A stretch of 24,486 nt of DNA from assembly GCA_003427395.1 (NCBI GenBank), contig BFEA01000091.1:1811919-1836404 (forward strand), given 5' to 3'. Position numbers and translations under genes: made by a program. Numbering within the stretch: the stretch's first letter is position 1; the number at the start of each line of letters is the position of its first letter. Source of the DNA: Chara braunii (lineage: Eukaryota > Streptophyta > Charophyceae > Charales > Characeae). Positions 8,980 through 18,117 of this stretch are shown piece after piece. The notes below the pieces were generated by a model, which did no database searches, was not told where the DNA came from, and was given only the letters and a program-made list of their open reading frames with translations.

Positions 8980-10190
8980 AGTCGTATTTGCAACCTCTGT
9001 CTGTCCCCAAAGGGGTATAGACACATGAATATGAAGGTTACATGCCTCTTTAGTTCTGCAAAATGGTCAGATAAGCGGCTCAATGCAAGTGGCACTTCCA
9101 AATGGCCAGCGTACGATCATGTCAAGCCCTGTATATTCAACTCGAGTGTCACTAAAACTTCTAAACTAGCCCTCAATATGTTGGCCCTCCATTATTTATA
9201 CGCTTATACAGTCCACTGAGGGCCTGACTCACTGTCATGATGCTGCATGGTTAGCTAATAACTATCATTCTCACTAATTAAGCGAGCTGAGAGGGACACT
9301 AAATTTTGCAAGAGAAATAAGGGATTATTTTGCAATAACCGTTGTCTTATTTGAGGACTCAGCCAAGATGATCATTGAAGAAACGTATTGATGATCCTTG
9401 ATTGCAGTCTCCATCGCAGGTTGAAAGTCACATGAGGAGGGCGAGACAGACGGCTGTCAGCGAGGAAGCCCCACTCAGCAAGCGCGATCCTCTCCAAGAA
9501 GCAAGATGCACCTCTCTCTCGTTGGTCCGTCGTTACTCTCCCCACAGAAGTGCGCCCCGTCTGAACGTGAGTAGCGAGGAGACTGCCTTGGGCTCAGTCC
9601 CTTCCACTTGTCTCCCCTGACTGTCGCGTCTCTTCTACCTCTCAGTCTTGCGAGGCCTAAGCAAAGCGTCGTGCAAGCTTTGTACGAAAAAGGTTGACGT
9701 CAGTCACGCTCCGCAAGCTCGTCTCGTTCCCTCTCACACGCGCACATTCAAGAAACTGAGCGTTGTCCACCCCACCACTCACAAGCCGCGCTCGTGCCTT
9801 TTGCCTCTCGCACGAACGTGCCACGTGTAAACTGAATACACAAGTCACGACTCCATGCTCTATTCCGCACTGAGAGCCCACTTGCTTTCCCACCTGTCTG
9901 ACGAACGTCGGTAGTCTCTCAACTACCTCTCTCTCTCTCTCCCTTGTTGACTGCTCACACCCCTCTCTATCAGATTGCAGCCCTTGTGTCGGGTGTACTG
10001 CCCACACCTCCTCACGCCCCTCTTGTTGACTGCCCTCTTGCTCTTCCCAGGGCGCGCCACTTGTCAGACGAGTCCCCAAGCATGTCCCCATCCTACTGCA
10101 CTTGCCTCTGTTTCGAGATTCGTCCTGTTCCCCCTCTCTGACGAGCACAGTAGGCTCACTCTCTATTCGCGTGCACTGCCCGCTAACTTT
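8980..10190. other. CT-rich non-coding stretch
   Basis: No supported gene. 9400-10190 is pyrimidine-rich on the plus strand with many short imperfect repeats (CTTGTTGACTGC at about 9947 and 10023; CTGACGAACG and CAGACGAG words). The frames through it are long because pyrimidine-rich DNA avoids stops. It could be the upstream or LTR-like part of an old element. Confidence 0.5.
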
Positions 10191-10194
10191 GACG

Positions 10195-10872
10195 TCAACA
10201 GCCTCTCTCCCTCTCACTCACACTTCGGCTGTCCACGCGTACGCATGTCAACGTCTCGTAGCCCTCTCTCTGTTTCTCAGCCCGGCCACGCGTTGACCTC
10301 TGGAGTTCTTCCTCGTCACACACGTCCTTTCCCTCTACCTTGTTTTTTTTTCTTGTCCCGCGGCCCTTCAGCATTATTTGTCGCGAGCTGGCCTCGGGTC
10401 CCTCTTCCACCGGCTTCGCGGCCCGGTGATGCCTCTGGATCTCGCCTGGTCTGTTCCAGGACCTGAGATTTGTCTCCCGGTCTCCTCCTTCGCTCATTTC
10501 ACTCTCACCACCTGAGTCCCTGTCCACGTGGGCCTGTTCTAGGTCCGCTGTGTCCATTGAGGTCTCGGTCTCATGATATGAGACCGTTACCTGCAGCCTC
10601 GCAGTCACTCCGTCCCTTCTGCAGCGCCTCTCCGCACGGTCTTTTGCCTCCGTGATCGCGTCCTGCAGTTTTCCATCCGTACACATTTCCACCTCCTTTG
10701 CCCTTTCCACGTTAATCTTCATCTTCACTTCATCTCCCCCATCGTAGTTGAGCATGACTGTGATCCAGGGCCCTTCCCCAGACATGGGTCTCCACCGGGC
10801 CTGGTGGTACCAGTACCCAGGCCTATAGCCATGCAGTGCCATAGTCGAGTTCTCCTCAGTAGCCAACGCCAA
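10195..10872 (-). CDS. Unrecognised charged protein (225 residues)
   Basis: Starts at ATG 10872, with a second good ATG at 10842. The first ~100 residues look coding: a Y-R-P-G-Y-W-Y-H aromatic patch, W-I-T-V-M-L-N-Y strand, K-M-K-I-N-V-E-R, then a charged helix and V-T-A-R-L-Q-V-T-V-S-Y. The rest is a low-complexity acidic/basic tail ending in E-R-E-R from a CT repeat, so the true end may be a splice site. CAGGTAACG within the Q-V-T codons near residue 98 is a possible donor. No cysteine cluster, membrane segment or known domain. It could be an N-terminal exon of a larger gene or element protein. Confidence 0.4.
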   Translation of the reverse strand: MALATEENSTMALHGYRPGYWYHQARWRPMSGEGPWITVMLNYDGGDEVKMKINVERAKEVEMCTDGKLQDAITEAKDRAERRCRRDGVTARLQVTVSYHETETSMDTADLEQAHVDRDSGGESEMSEGGDRETNLRSWNRPGEIQRHHRAAKPVEEGPEASSRQIMLKGRGTRKKNKVEGKDVCDEEELQRSTRGRAEKQREGYETLTCVRVDSRSVSERERGC

Positions 10873-11470
10873 CGCTCAACCCGTGCTAGTCTGCACGCGA
10901 GACTACCAAGCAGACTAAGTCCCGACTATTGAGAAATCTAGGCTTCAGCGAGTATCACTGTTTGCATATGCAGAGCAGCGGCACCCCCTTCACTCGGGAG
11001 CCAAAACCACCCATCACATAATAGCTGCACTCCAACACTCTGAGCGGTAGTAGATAACTGTCGCCCTTTTCCCTCGTCACTCCCCTTTTTCTTTTATAGG
11101 ATCGTCCCCTACTATAATCCTTGCGCTCTAATTGATGGACTGGAATTAGTCCTTTTCAACTCTTTTTAGATCGAGAAGTTTCAAAAGGTCCACGATAATA
11201 AAACAAATTGAAACTAAACAATTTAAGAGGTGCCCGAGTTCAGGACTCAACGGTCACAGCATCAGCTTCCGTTTCCAGCCACCGAAAAACCCTTCTCTAG
11301 CCAGGAAAAAAAAATATAACCACAGACCTGACGCGACGATCCCATAACGGGATACCGACGGATCTCCGGCCCTCTTCAAATTGTTTCATAGGCCTACCTC
11401 TATCGGGTGCCCGTGTTCGATGGCAAGGAGGGGGCTTATGACCCTCCACGGGGGGGGTGATAGGCCTCCT
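10873..11470. other. Intergenic, no supported feature
   Basis: No gene seen. It is the upstream region of the minus-strand frame on its left. A poly(A)-like AAAAAAAATATAA lies near 11306-11318. Confidence 0.5.
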
Positions 11471-11479
11471 ACCGATGCG

Positions 11480-11710
11480 GCCGCGGGCCGCCCTCCTTTT
11501 GGGATCTTACCGCACGGCGCCAGATCAGAGTTAGCCCACAGACGGTATACATGGGATCGGCCTACTTAGGCTGTGGGTCGCTAAGTTCAAAATACGAACC
11601 GTTGGCCTTCCCGTGAGATGACAGGCCGACAGGTGGAAAACTGAAAATAGGAAAACTAAATATAATACTACTACTACTAATAATAATAGTAATAAAAATA
11701 ATAATAACAA
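11480..11710 (+). repeat. SINE-like unit 1 with AAT-rich tail
   Basis: Shares with 11885-12035 the ordered blocks (T/C)TTACCGCRCGG, CCGTTGGCCT-CCC, CAGRCC-ACA, then A-rich DNA. It ends in an ACTACTACT/AATAATAAT tail followed by CGCAG. The 3' simple-repeat tail and two nearby diverged copies are typical of a short retroposon. I see a weak B-box-like GTTCGATG near 11415, but no convincing A box. Confidence 0.55.
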
Positions 11711-11884
11711 TCGCAGAAAGGGAGAGGGTGGCGTTTTCAAAATCTCTCCATGTTGCAGCCTCTCCCGAACAACGCCCCAAGTTCACGCACAAATTTAAAA
11801 CCCGATTTTCGGTCTTTTTCCCTTCCTTCTTTCTTTTTCATATTTTTCCCTTTTTCAGACCTCACTGTACCTACCCTTTAACAT

Positions 11885-12035
11885 GGCTACCGGGGTCCTA
11901 CCGCGCGGAGCTCAGACAAGCAGGACTCGGAACCCAATCCGTTGGCCTCCCCACAAAGCAGCAGACCAACAAGGGACGCTGAAAAGAAAAGATGATAACC
12001 ACAAATATTTACAGCGATAATAATAATAAAAGATG
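11885..12035 (+). repeat. SINE-like unit 2 with AAT tail
   Basis: Shorter copy of 11480-11710, lacking about 70 internal bases. It ends in GATAATAATAATAAAAG and the same CGCAG flank. The tail and order of blocks match unit 1. Confidence 0.5.
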
Positions 12036-12277
12036 AAACGCAGCGATAGCTGGGGACCAGAGGCCATCAGATTTCCTCGAACTAAGGCTAGTAGTCCAGC
12101 CGCATTGGTTAAGCCCTTGGTTAGCTTTCTTTTTCTCTGACTGCTGTCAGTGTCATGCACCTAACCCATAACCCTGCTAAAGTCATTCAGTGCGCAGTAG
12201 AAAAGACTGCGCCGGTCTGTCTGCTCTCGTGTCCCAGGGTGAACCCGGCGGCTACCACGACCACAGGCCGGTAGTGC

Positions 12278-12291
12278 TCTGCTGTACAGCA
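12278..12291. repeat. Perfect 14-bp palindrome
   Basis: CTGCTGTACAGCAG is its own reverse complement. It lies about 100 bases upstream of the Cys-motif copy that follows. No assigned function. Confidence 0.6.
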
Positions 12292-12384
12292 GGGCGCCGA
12301 GTCTGCGTGGACCAATGGAAGTCCTTTGGCGCACCCCTTTTGCTGAGGGCAACGCCACCGGGACTGGTCCACATCATACTATAG

Positions 12385-12837
12385 CCCAGGTACCAGGCAG
12401 GGACTTGGCACACGGAGGAGGGTTGGGACATCGTGCCCTCCGACAACGTGCGGCGTGCGCTGAGGCGGACGGAGCAAGTGTGTTGGCAGGACCCGCCTCG
12501 GGCTTGTGATATAAGGGGGAACGAGTTAATATTGATTGATCGTTTTGATTCCCCGACTCTAATATTGCCTTATACGGGTTTAACGGTGTTGCCCTGGTCG
12601 GCCGCTCACACCGCGTGGTGTCCGCAGTTTGATTGTCACTGGTGTCGCCAGGGGGACTCGTGTTCTTGGCGACGTTTGGTCCTGGGTTACGAGGGAGCGA
12701 CACGTTTCCCCGAGCTCTCCCGTAATGCGGGGGCGTTGCCCGCGCAATTTCGAATTCAGATGCCGGCGAGTCCTCCCGCCGTTTCACCCTCTCGGAAACT
12801 TCCGTGCGGACTTTGCGAGTCCGACGCCGAGGCTTGA
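12385..12837 (+). CDS. Cys-motif repeat protein, copy 3 (unrecognised family)
   Basis: The frame opens after a TAG at 12382-12384 and has no ATG before the conserved region, so it is probably an exon or a remnant. It contains W-D-I (12424), then P-P-R-A-C. The core follows: E-L-I-L-I-D-R-F-D-S-P, I-L-P-Y, L-T-V-L-P-W, then A-W-C-P-Q-F-D-C-H-W-C-R-Q-G-D-S-C. The core aligns with 17177-17674 and 22260-22862. Shared pattern: hydrophobic-I-x-x-F-x-x-P, L-P, P-W, W, then C-x2-C-x5-C. The cysteines suggest metal binding, which is inference. The frame ends at 12837 and homology resumes only in the 3' tail at 13163, so the middle has shifted or decayed. Confidence 0.55.
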   Translation, partial: PRYQAGTWHTEEGWDIVPSDNVRRALRRTEQVCWQDPPRACDIRGNELILIDRFDSPTLILPYTGLTVLPWSAAHTAWCPQFDCHWCRQGDSCSWRRLVLGYEGATRFPELSRNAGALPAQFRIQMPASPPAVSPSRKLPCGLCESDAEA

Positions 12838-13162
12838 GGACCTCGAACCGACCACCTCTACAGCAAAAACCCGATGGTCCGGTCACTTCGTGAGGCCGCC
12901 GACGAGGCCTGAAGGCTTCGAACCCACCACCTATCCCCCGAACCCATGACGACCGGAGCTTCTGTCTTCCGCTCTCCTCTTTTTGCCTTTTCCCGTCCTG
13001 ATGCACGACGGCAATTCATTTTCGCGGAAACCCTTCTGATTTTATCGTTTCGGAGTAATCGAACCCCCACGGGACTTCGCGACGACAGTTCGACTCCGGC
13101 GAAAACCTCTGGCACGAAACGAGGGCCTCCCATTCCGACCGAGAGACTCAACCCTTACGGCC

Positions 13163-13248
13163 AAAAATCCTCGGCCACGCCCCTCCTAGAACTCTGATCG
13201 GCGACCCCGTACGGGAAGCCGCGAGGGGGCGTGAGGTTGCGTATCACA
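13163..13248 (+). repeat. Conserved 3' tail of Cys-motif element, copy 3
   Basis: Two blocks, AAAAATCCTCGGCCACGCCC (13163) and GTGAGGTTGCGTATCACA (13231-13248), match blocks in copies 1 and 2 in the same order. GGAAGCCGCG lies between them, as GGAAGTCGCG does in copy 1. Conservation outside the reading frame marks these as copies of an element, not only of a protein domain. Confidence 0.75.
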
Positions 13249-13370
13249 GCACGTGCATTACTGAATCCATTTTGACAGGTACTGCCTACATTAACAAATT
13301 GGTTGTTATCAGCGGAGCCTCTATGCCACTCGCAACTGCTTCTTTAAGCTGAAAAACCTAGATAGCAAAT

Positions 13371-13372
<2 letters not shown>

Positions 13373-13427
<55 letters not shown>

Positions 13428-13667
13428 NNNNNNNNNNNNNNNNNNNNNNNNNNNNNNNNNNNNNNNNNNNNNNNNNNNNNNNNNNNNNNNNNNNNNNNNN
13501 NNNNNNNNNNNNNNNNNNNNNNNNNNNNNNNNNNNNNNNNNNNNNNNNNNNNNNNNNNNNNNNNNNNNNNNNNNNNNNNNNNNNNNNNNNNNNNNNNNNN
13601 NNNNNNNNNNNNNNNNNNNNNNNNNNNNNNNNNNNNNNNNNNNNNNNNNNNNNNNNNNNNNNNNNNN

Positions 13668-13752
<85 letters not shown>
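13373..13752. repeat. (CT)n microsatellite containing a 240-base gap
   Basis: CT repeat on both sides of an N run at 13428-13667. The true repeat length is unknown. Frames across it that read E-R-E-R are artefacts. Confidence 0.98.
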
Positions 13753-13755
<3 letters not shown>

Positions 13756-14230
13756 TGTGCGCACTTAGTCGCACTGCTTTGGCTGTCTTAGGGCTGCGTT
13801 CCCCGCGTACTGGACTTACTCTAACGTTCCAGGCCCTGGGGGGCCGTGCCATTGTGTTTTTTTTCCCAGGATCGTGGCCAATACCGCTCCTGCGACTGTA
13901 AGGACTGCCCGCAACCCTAGAAGCCCCTGACTGCAATCTTCACACCCTTCCATGTTCCAACGGCCATTTGGGCCCATGAGAATGTGTAGAACCAAATGAT
14001 GAAAATGACTCGAGAGTAATCACCGCAACCCTACAGGCTGCGAACTAGTGGGGGTTGAGACTTGGTTTCGAGTAGGCATAGTTTGAGACTTGGTTTTGAG
14101 CAGCTGCCATCCTAGAGGGTTGAGGGCCTCATTCCACACCACTTGAGTTCAAGAGCAATGTGAAAAATCATCGTTCCAACCCCCCTTAGAGCAAACCGCT
14201 TTGTTAAAAGTTTGTTTTCACTTTTTTGCA
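13753..14230. other. Non-coding stretch with short repeats
   Basis: No supported gene. TTGAGACTTGGTTTYGAG occurs twice (about 14055 and 14082). CTTGAGTTCAAG near 14142 echoes the arm of the foldback just downstream. Confidence 0.55.
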
Positions 14231-14231
14231 T

Positions 14232-14334
14232 CCCAAGGGCGCGCCCTTGAAACTCAAGGGTGACACAGCCAAAATCGCCCTTGAATTCAAGTCACCTCTC
14301 GGAGGTGACTTGAGTTCAAGAACGCACCCTTTGG
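14232..14334. repeat. Foldback / nested hairpin cluster
   Basis: Contains a perfect 16-bp palindrome, CAAGGGCGCGCCCTTG (14234-14249). It also has a 19-bp stem with three-base loop and one mismatch, CTTGAATTCAAGTCACCTC (14280-14298) against 14302-14320. The outer ends (CCAAGGGCG and CGCACCCTTTGG) can also pair. This density of pairing is well beyond chance and suggests a small foldback element or a structured RNA. Confidence 0.7.
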
Positions 14335-14477
14335 ACAGCCGCGGAAACCGGGTATTTTGTTTGTTTTCTTTTTTTTTAATGCCCATTTTTGTCTGTTCCT
14401 GGTTCATGGCTGGTTTTGGTCCACATCCATGCGGAGAACAGCATACAGTCCGTTGGTGGTGCCAGGTAGAAGCAGTG

Positions 14478-14538
14478 GTACCGCGGTCATTTGAGGCCGT
14501 TGTCCCGACAGCAGTACCGCAGGCATTTCAGGCCGTTG
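14478..14538 (+). repeat. Short tandem repeat (two units, 36-base offset)
   Basis: GTACCGCGGTCATTTGAGGC at 14478 and GTACCGCAGGCATTTCAGGC at 14514, each followed by CGTTG. The offset is a multiple of three, but I see no evidence that it is translated. Confidence 0.7.
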
Positions 14539-14780
14539 CCGTGGCATGCAAGTCCGTTGGGAGGTTAGCGTTTTTGAAATTCAAACGTTCGCACACGGAG
14601 AGAGGGGAAGGGGCGTTGTCGGGAAGGGTGGAGGTGGTTTGTTCGGGGAAATGCCACAGCGTGAGTGCTGTCGTGTCTACTACAAGACAATGGGAAGTAT
14701 GGCAGGAGCATGTGTGCCAACCCGCAATTCCGGAACCACACTGTCGAGACTGCCTTCTACTTCGCTCTGCCGGCACTTGC

Positions 14781-15260
14781 ATGGCTGACCACGTGAGGAA
14801 GTTGACATTACTCTGTCTCGTCCTCCTCGTCTTGGTCGTTGTCGTCCTTGTGCACTTCTACTCGTTGCTGCGGGTTCGTCGTCTGCCACGTAGGCGGAAA
14901 ACGACAAAAGTGGTCAAGCAGACCGGGCAAAAGGGATACATGGTAGGTGGTGACGAGCGCGACCAGTTTTTCTACGGCATGGAGGGAGCGGGGTGTGGGG
15001 GCGATCAGCGGTTGTCGGCCATGCCCCGTTTCGACCCAACCCTGTACACGCACCTTCCGTCGTGGCAACAGCCACTGTCCGACGACGAGTCATGGGAACC
15101 ACCATCGTCTGTCGTCCCCCTGACGTATAGATCGATGCAGTCCATCTCCGACTACGTGATGGAACGACCGGATCTTCGTCAGGGGCAGGGACCCATGACA
15201 ACTCTCCTGCTGCATGAACAGCGCCAGGGCATGGGACCGCCTCTCGACCTGCAGTTATGA
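14781..15260 (+). CDS. Small single-pass membrane protein, function unknown
   Basis: From ATG 14781 the product is 159 residues: M-A-D-H-V-R-K, then a strongly hydrophobic Leu/Val segment (residues 9-28). A basic stretch follows (R-V-R-R-L-P-R-R-R-K), and then a soluble, Pro/Asp/Gln-rich tail with D-E-S-W-E-P-P and a C-terminal M-G-P-P-L-D-L-Q-L. The basic side suggests the C-terminal tail is cytosolic by the positive-inside rule. The frame is open back to 14226, but that part looks like translated repeat DNA (foldback and tandem repeat), so I choose the internal ATG. No known family is recognised. Confidence 0.5.
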   Translation: MADHVRKLTLLCLVLLVLVVVVLVHFYSLLRVRRLPRRRKTTKVVKQTGQKGYMVGGDERDQFFYGMEGAGCGGDQRLSAMPRFDPTLYTHLPSWQQPLSDDESWEPPSSVVPLTYRSMQSISDYVMERPDLRQGQGPMTTLLLHEQRQGMGPPLDLQL

Positions 15261-15590
15261 CGAACCACTTTCTGTGCCGCGCGACTTTCTTCGCGATGAC
15301 AATGAGGGGTCCTGAGATGGGAAAGTTGGGCAAATTACGGGAGGTGGGGTCGGCGGATAAAATTGCGACGGTGTCCTCGCTTCTTTCTTTTCCTTCGCTT
15401 CGCTCCTTCCTCGTCGGCGGTAATGGGACAGGCCCGGGACAGACAGTTGAGTGTGCCCGCCCCGTTGGGCGCAATCAATAGCGGTTGGCGATGGTTCTTT
15501 CTTGCTCTGCTGGGAATAAAAGGGGGGGGAACTGAGATTTTTGGCACGATGATCGTGCGGGAGCTTTCCGTTTTCTTTTTAAATTTTCCT
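15261..15590. other. Non-coding stretch
   Basis: No supported gene. G-rich (GGGGGGGG near 15522-15529) and CT-rich runs only. It separates the membrane-protein candidate from element copy C. Confidence 0.5.
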
Positions 15591-15591
15591 T

Positions 15592-15825
15592 TTAACTATG
15601 GAAGAGCCCCGAGGACTCTCGGAATTTGATTTCTTTTTGCTTTTCTTCCGTCTCGTCGGAATTTTTCTGTTGCAATTTTGAGATCAGATAGGAATTTATG
15701 ACTTTTTGAAATTCTTGCCGAGTGGCGCCCCTTTCTTGCGCGCGTTCGTCTGCGGCGGGAACGAAGTTCTGACTAAGCGGCGCCCTTAATCTTGCATACA
15801 ACTGTAATCGTTGGGCGGGCGCCAT
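15592..15825 (-). CDS. Gag-like N-terminal fragment in element copy C
   Basis: Starts at ATG in a good context (ACAATGGCG), about 70 bases below a CCAAT box at 15896-15900. The 77-residue product reads M-A-P-A-Q-R-L-Q-L-Y-A-R-L. It continues with A-A-D-E-R-A-Q-E-R-G-A-T-R-Q-E-F-Q-K and a charged helix, S-D-E-T-E-E-K-Q-K-E-I-K-F, then stops. It resembles the helical start of retroelement gag-type proteins that I recall from charophytes; that link is memory, not proof. Copies A and B keep only the Q-E-F-E-K or Q-K-F-K-K piece. Probably truncated. Confidence 0.45.
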   Translation of the reverse strand: MAPAQRLQLYARLRAPLSQNFVPAADERAQERGATRQEFQKVINSYLISKLQQKNSDETEEKQKEIKFRESSGLFHS

Positions 15826-16320
15826 TGTAACTATATCTTCTTTCTTGTTCCCTCGTTTTCTTCCCGCCCTTTGTGCCTTCTTTTTGCTGCATCTGATTGG
15901 CCTGAGTGCTGCATGCCTAGATCGATGCGTGGAGAGTGGCTACGTCCCCCACGCCGCGATCTGGCCATGCCAAGCGTAGGCACTTCCTCTCTCTGCTCCT
16001 CTTTCCAATCTCTGCAATCTCGCATCTTCGCGCACGTATGCATGCTATAAGTTTCGTCGGCGCGGTCAGATGTCTCTCTAAAAAATTTTGGAAGCTCGAG
16101 CTTAGCGTGATTAGTGAGGGTCGGTTAATGAGCAAAGTAATATGTGAGTTGATGAGGGAGTTGGGCGACCCGACGAGCTGGTGCCAAGTGCGCAGGGTTG
16201 ACGTGTAGGCCACGACGGACTGTGGCGCACGGGCGAAGCTGACGGGCGCGCGCGGACTAAGCGGGGTGACGACTTCAGTCGTGGGTGCGAGACGACGGAC
16301 TGTCCGCATCGGAGAAAGAG
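15600..16320 (+). repeat. Dispersed element copy C (diverged)
   Basis: Shares with copy B, in order, an AGCCCCGAG/AAGCCCCGAAG block and the exact tract TTTCTTTTTGCTTTTCTT (15631). A TGATTGGCC box (15894), a GATCRATG-GTGGAGAG segment and CACGCC follow. A CTATAA box at 16045 comes next. The spacing between ATTGG and TATAA is about 150 bases, against about 195 in A and B. Homology beyond 16100 is too weak for me to set an end. A 310-codon minus-strand frame at 15917-16849 crosses this region; I treat it as chance. Confidence 0.55.
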
Positions 16321-17170
16321 AGAGAGAGAGAGGGGAAACGGGCGGATATGGGATTGCAATCTTCTTGTCTTTCCTCAGTCCTTGTGTATAGAATTTTGGG
16401 CTTTGGGCGAGGGACCCTTGTCTTGCATTTTGACGTTTCTTTCGGCTTTGTGTGATGTGTTCTCCCTCTTTCACTTCTGCATTCGCTTGATGAGATGGGT
16501 ATGATGATCTTGTAATGCTGGTATAACCGATGTTTTGCATGTAACTCTGAATCATCCAGCGCTCGCAGCGCTGGTCTATTCTCACCTTGATGATTGGTAA
16601 GTGAAAGGAATTGGTATTGTTATGATGCTTTGATGTATGTCTGAGTGGTGGTGAGATATTTCCCTGATGGCCACATGACTGCTTCCTGCTCGAACGAAAT
16701 TTATCTGAAGGGTTGTTGCATGAACCTCCTTCTGCACCGGCGATTGGCTGATGGACCGATCCACAACGGACCAACCCCATGGGTCCCTGTATAAGTGCGA
16801 TCTGACGAGCGTAGCTTACATGCGCACCCACGAGGACGCCCCCCCCCAACCCCGAACGGACTTAGCCCGATAGATCTCAACAAGAATGAGGAAATCCCTA
16901 TCTGCGATACGGGTCAGGATAAACGGGGATTGCTGAGTGTGTATGCTTGGTGGGATTAGCTGCAATAACTGAGCTGGTGCGGATCGCTCTTTGGTTACTT
17001 GTGCAGGTCAGGATCTGATCTGCTAGCCCTTGTGCACGCACATGTAAGACAACAGCCTTCCGCGGACGCGCCATCTACACTTGCGCCCACAAAAGCTAGC
17101 CACGATCCCGCCCGTAGGAAGATGTGTATGCAAGAATTTGGTTGAACGAGACATGGCGATAGATTCTCCC
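16321..17170. other. Non-coding stretch
   Basis: A GA-rich run at 16315-16334, then no clear gene. TTACTTGTGCAG near 16995-17006 looks like a 3' splice site and could precede the exon at 17177. Confidence 0.45.
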
Positions 17171-17176
17171 TTCTAG

Positions 17177-17674
17177 ATCACCGATCGCGAAAGCCTGAGG
17201 GACCTAGAATACCGAGCGTATTGGGAAAGGGAACAGATCCGCCGACAGCGAACTCGACAACAGCGCCACCTACGGAACCCGGGATATCTTGAGTACCCCT
17301 GCCGGACGGAACACGAGCGACTGTGCAGGGGCGATTTCCAGTTGGCAATCAACCGAGACTCGCGGATTCCCGATTATCCCGAGAGTCGGAACCAGCAATA
17401 TCTTTTAACCCCAAGCTTCGTTGCCATTACCACTGACTTCCCTCCCTACTATACCGTCCTCCCCTACCATCGGTTACTCATGGTCCCTTGGGATTCCATA
17501 GCCCGGTTTTGGCCCCGTCCGCCGTGCTCAGAGTGTCGACAGCCCGACGAGTGTCGACAAGCAAGGGTCGTGCAACTACGAGCCCATCCGAGGGCTGAGC
17601 GACGAGAATCCAACTCGTCTTCGACGGACCCTGAGACGTGCGACGGTCGGCGGCGTGACGATCACTCCCACTGA
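17177..17674 (+). CDS. Cys-motif repeat protein, copy 1 (unrecognised family)
   Basis: The frame opens after TAG at 17174-17176 and has no ATG, so it is probably an exon or remnant. It starts with an Arg/Gln-rich helix (W-E-R-E-Q-I-R-R-Q-R-T-R-Q-Q-R). The family core follows: S-F-V-A-I-T-T-D-F-P-P-Y, V-L-P-Y, L-M-V-P-W, F-W-P-R-P-P-C-S-E-C-R-Q-P-D-E-C. C-x2-C-x5-C is intact, as in copy 3. After the core it is Arg/Ser-rich and stops. An overlapping Pro-rich frame (17655-18059) may continue the protein through a frameshift or a splice. The conserved tail at 17817-17906 lies inside that frame. The Harbinger relic begins just to the right. Confidence 0.55.
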   Translation: MTDRESLRDLEYRAYWEREQIRRQRTRQQRHLRNPGYLEYPCRTEHERLCRGDFQLAINRDSRIPDYPESRNQQYLLTPSFVAITTDFPPYYTVLPYHRLLMVPWDSIARFWPRPPCSECRQPDECRQARVVQLRAHPRAERRESNSSSTDPETCDGRRRDDHSH

Positions 17675-17816
17675 GACACCCGTAGTACCCCACCCCGGCC
17701 CGGGCAGCACGACTGGTCATCGCCCCAACTCTGAGCTTGAAGGCACTTGCACTCTTACCCCTGAAACTCTCCACAGGAGATCTCAGTTCCGACCTGGGAC
17801 TCCACCCCAAATTCCC

Positions 17817-17906
17817 AAAAATCCTTGGCATACCCCTTTTCGCACTTCCGGGCCCCCATCCCACTCCGATCAGGAAGTCGCGCTGGGCGTGAGGTTGGGC
17901 GTCACA
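17817..17906 (+). repeat. Conserved 3' tail of Cys-motif element, copy 1
   Basis: AAAAATCCTTGGCATACCCC (17817-17836), GGAAGTCGCG and GTGAGGTTGGGCGTCACA (17889-17906) match copies 2 and 3 in order. Similarity stops after the CACA. Confidence 0.75.
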
Positions 17907-18117
17907 CAATTATCATCGGGGGGGCAAGCGACTGTGTCCAGAACTTTGCTGGTGAATCCTTCTAGTCGTTCTCAAGGTGAGCCATCTGTCGGGTGCAAGG
18001 GAGGGCGATCAACAACCGCCGGCGGCGCTGGGGTGCAGCAGTCGGCGTCTCCTAAATAATGGTGGAGTGGGCGGGGCACTCGCAAGAGTTCCTGACGCCT
18101 TTTGGGGGACCATTGCA

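Noticed and set aside
9657-10466. Overlapping frames on both strands of the CT-rich block
   Set aside because: Pyrimidine-rich DNA lacks stops. Nothing protein-like is seen.
12060-12130. tRNA-like segment on the minus strand (B-box-like AGTTCGAGG, anticodon-arm-like stem)
   Set aside because: Neither the T arm nor the acceptor stem pairs, and the loop size is wrong. At most a decayed tRNA-derived repeat.
13321-13936. Long minus-strand frames reading E-R-E-R through the gap
   Set aside because: They are translations of the CT repeat and of Ns.
15917-16849. 310-codon minus-strand frame
   Set aside because: No domain, Ser/His/Arg-rich composition, and it crosses the copy C promoter-like core. 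Probably chance, although its length deserves an expression check.
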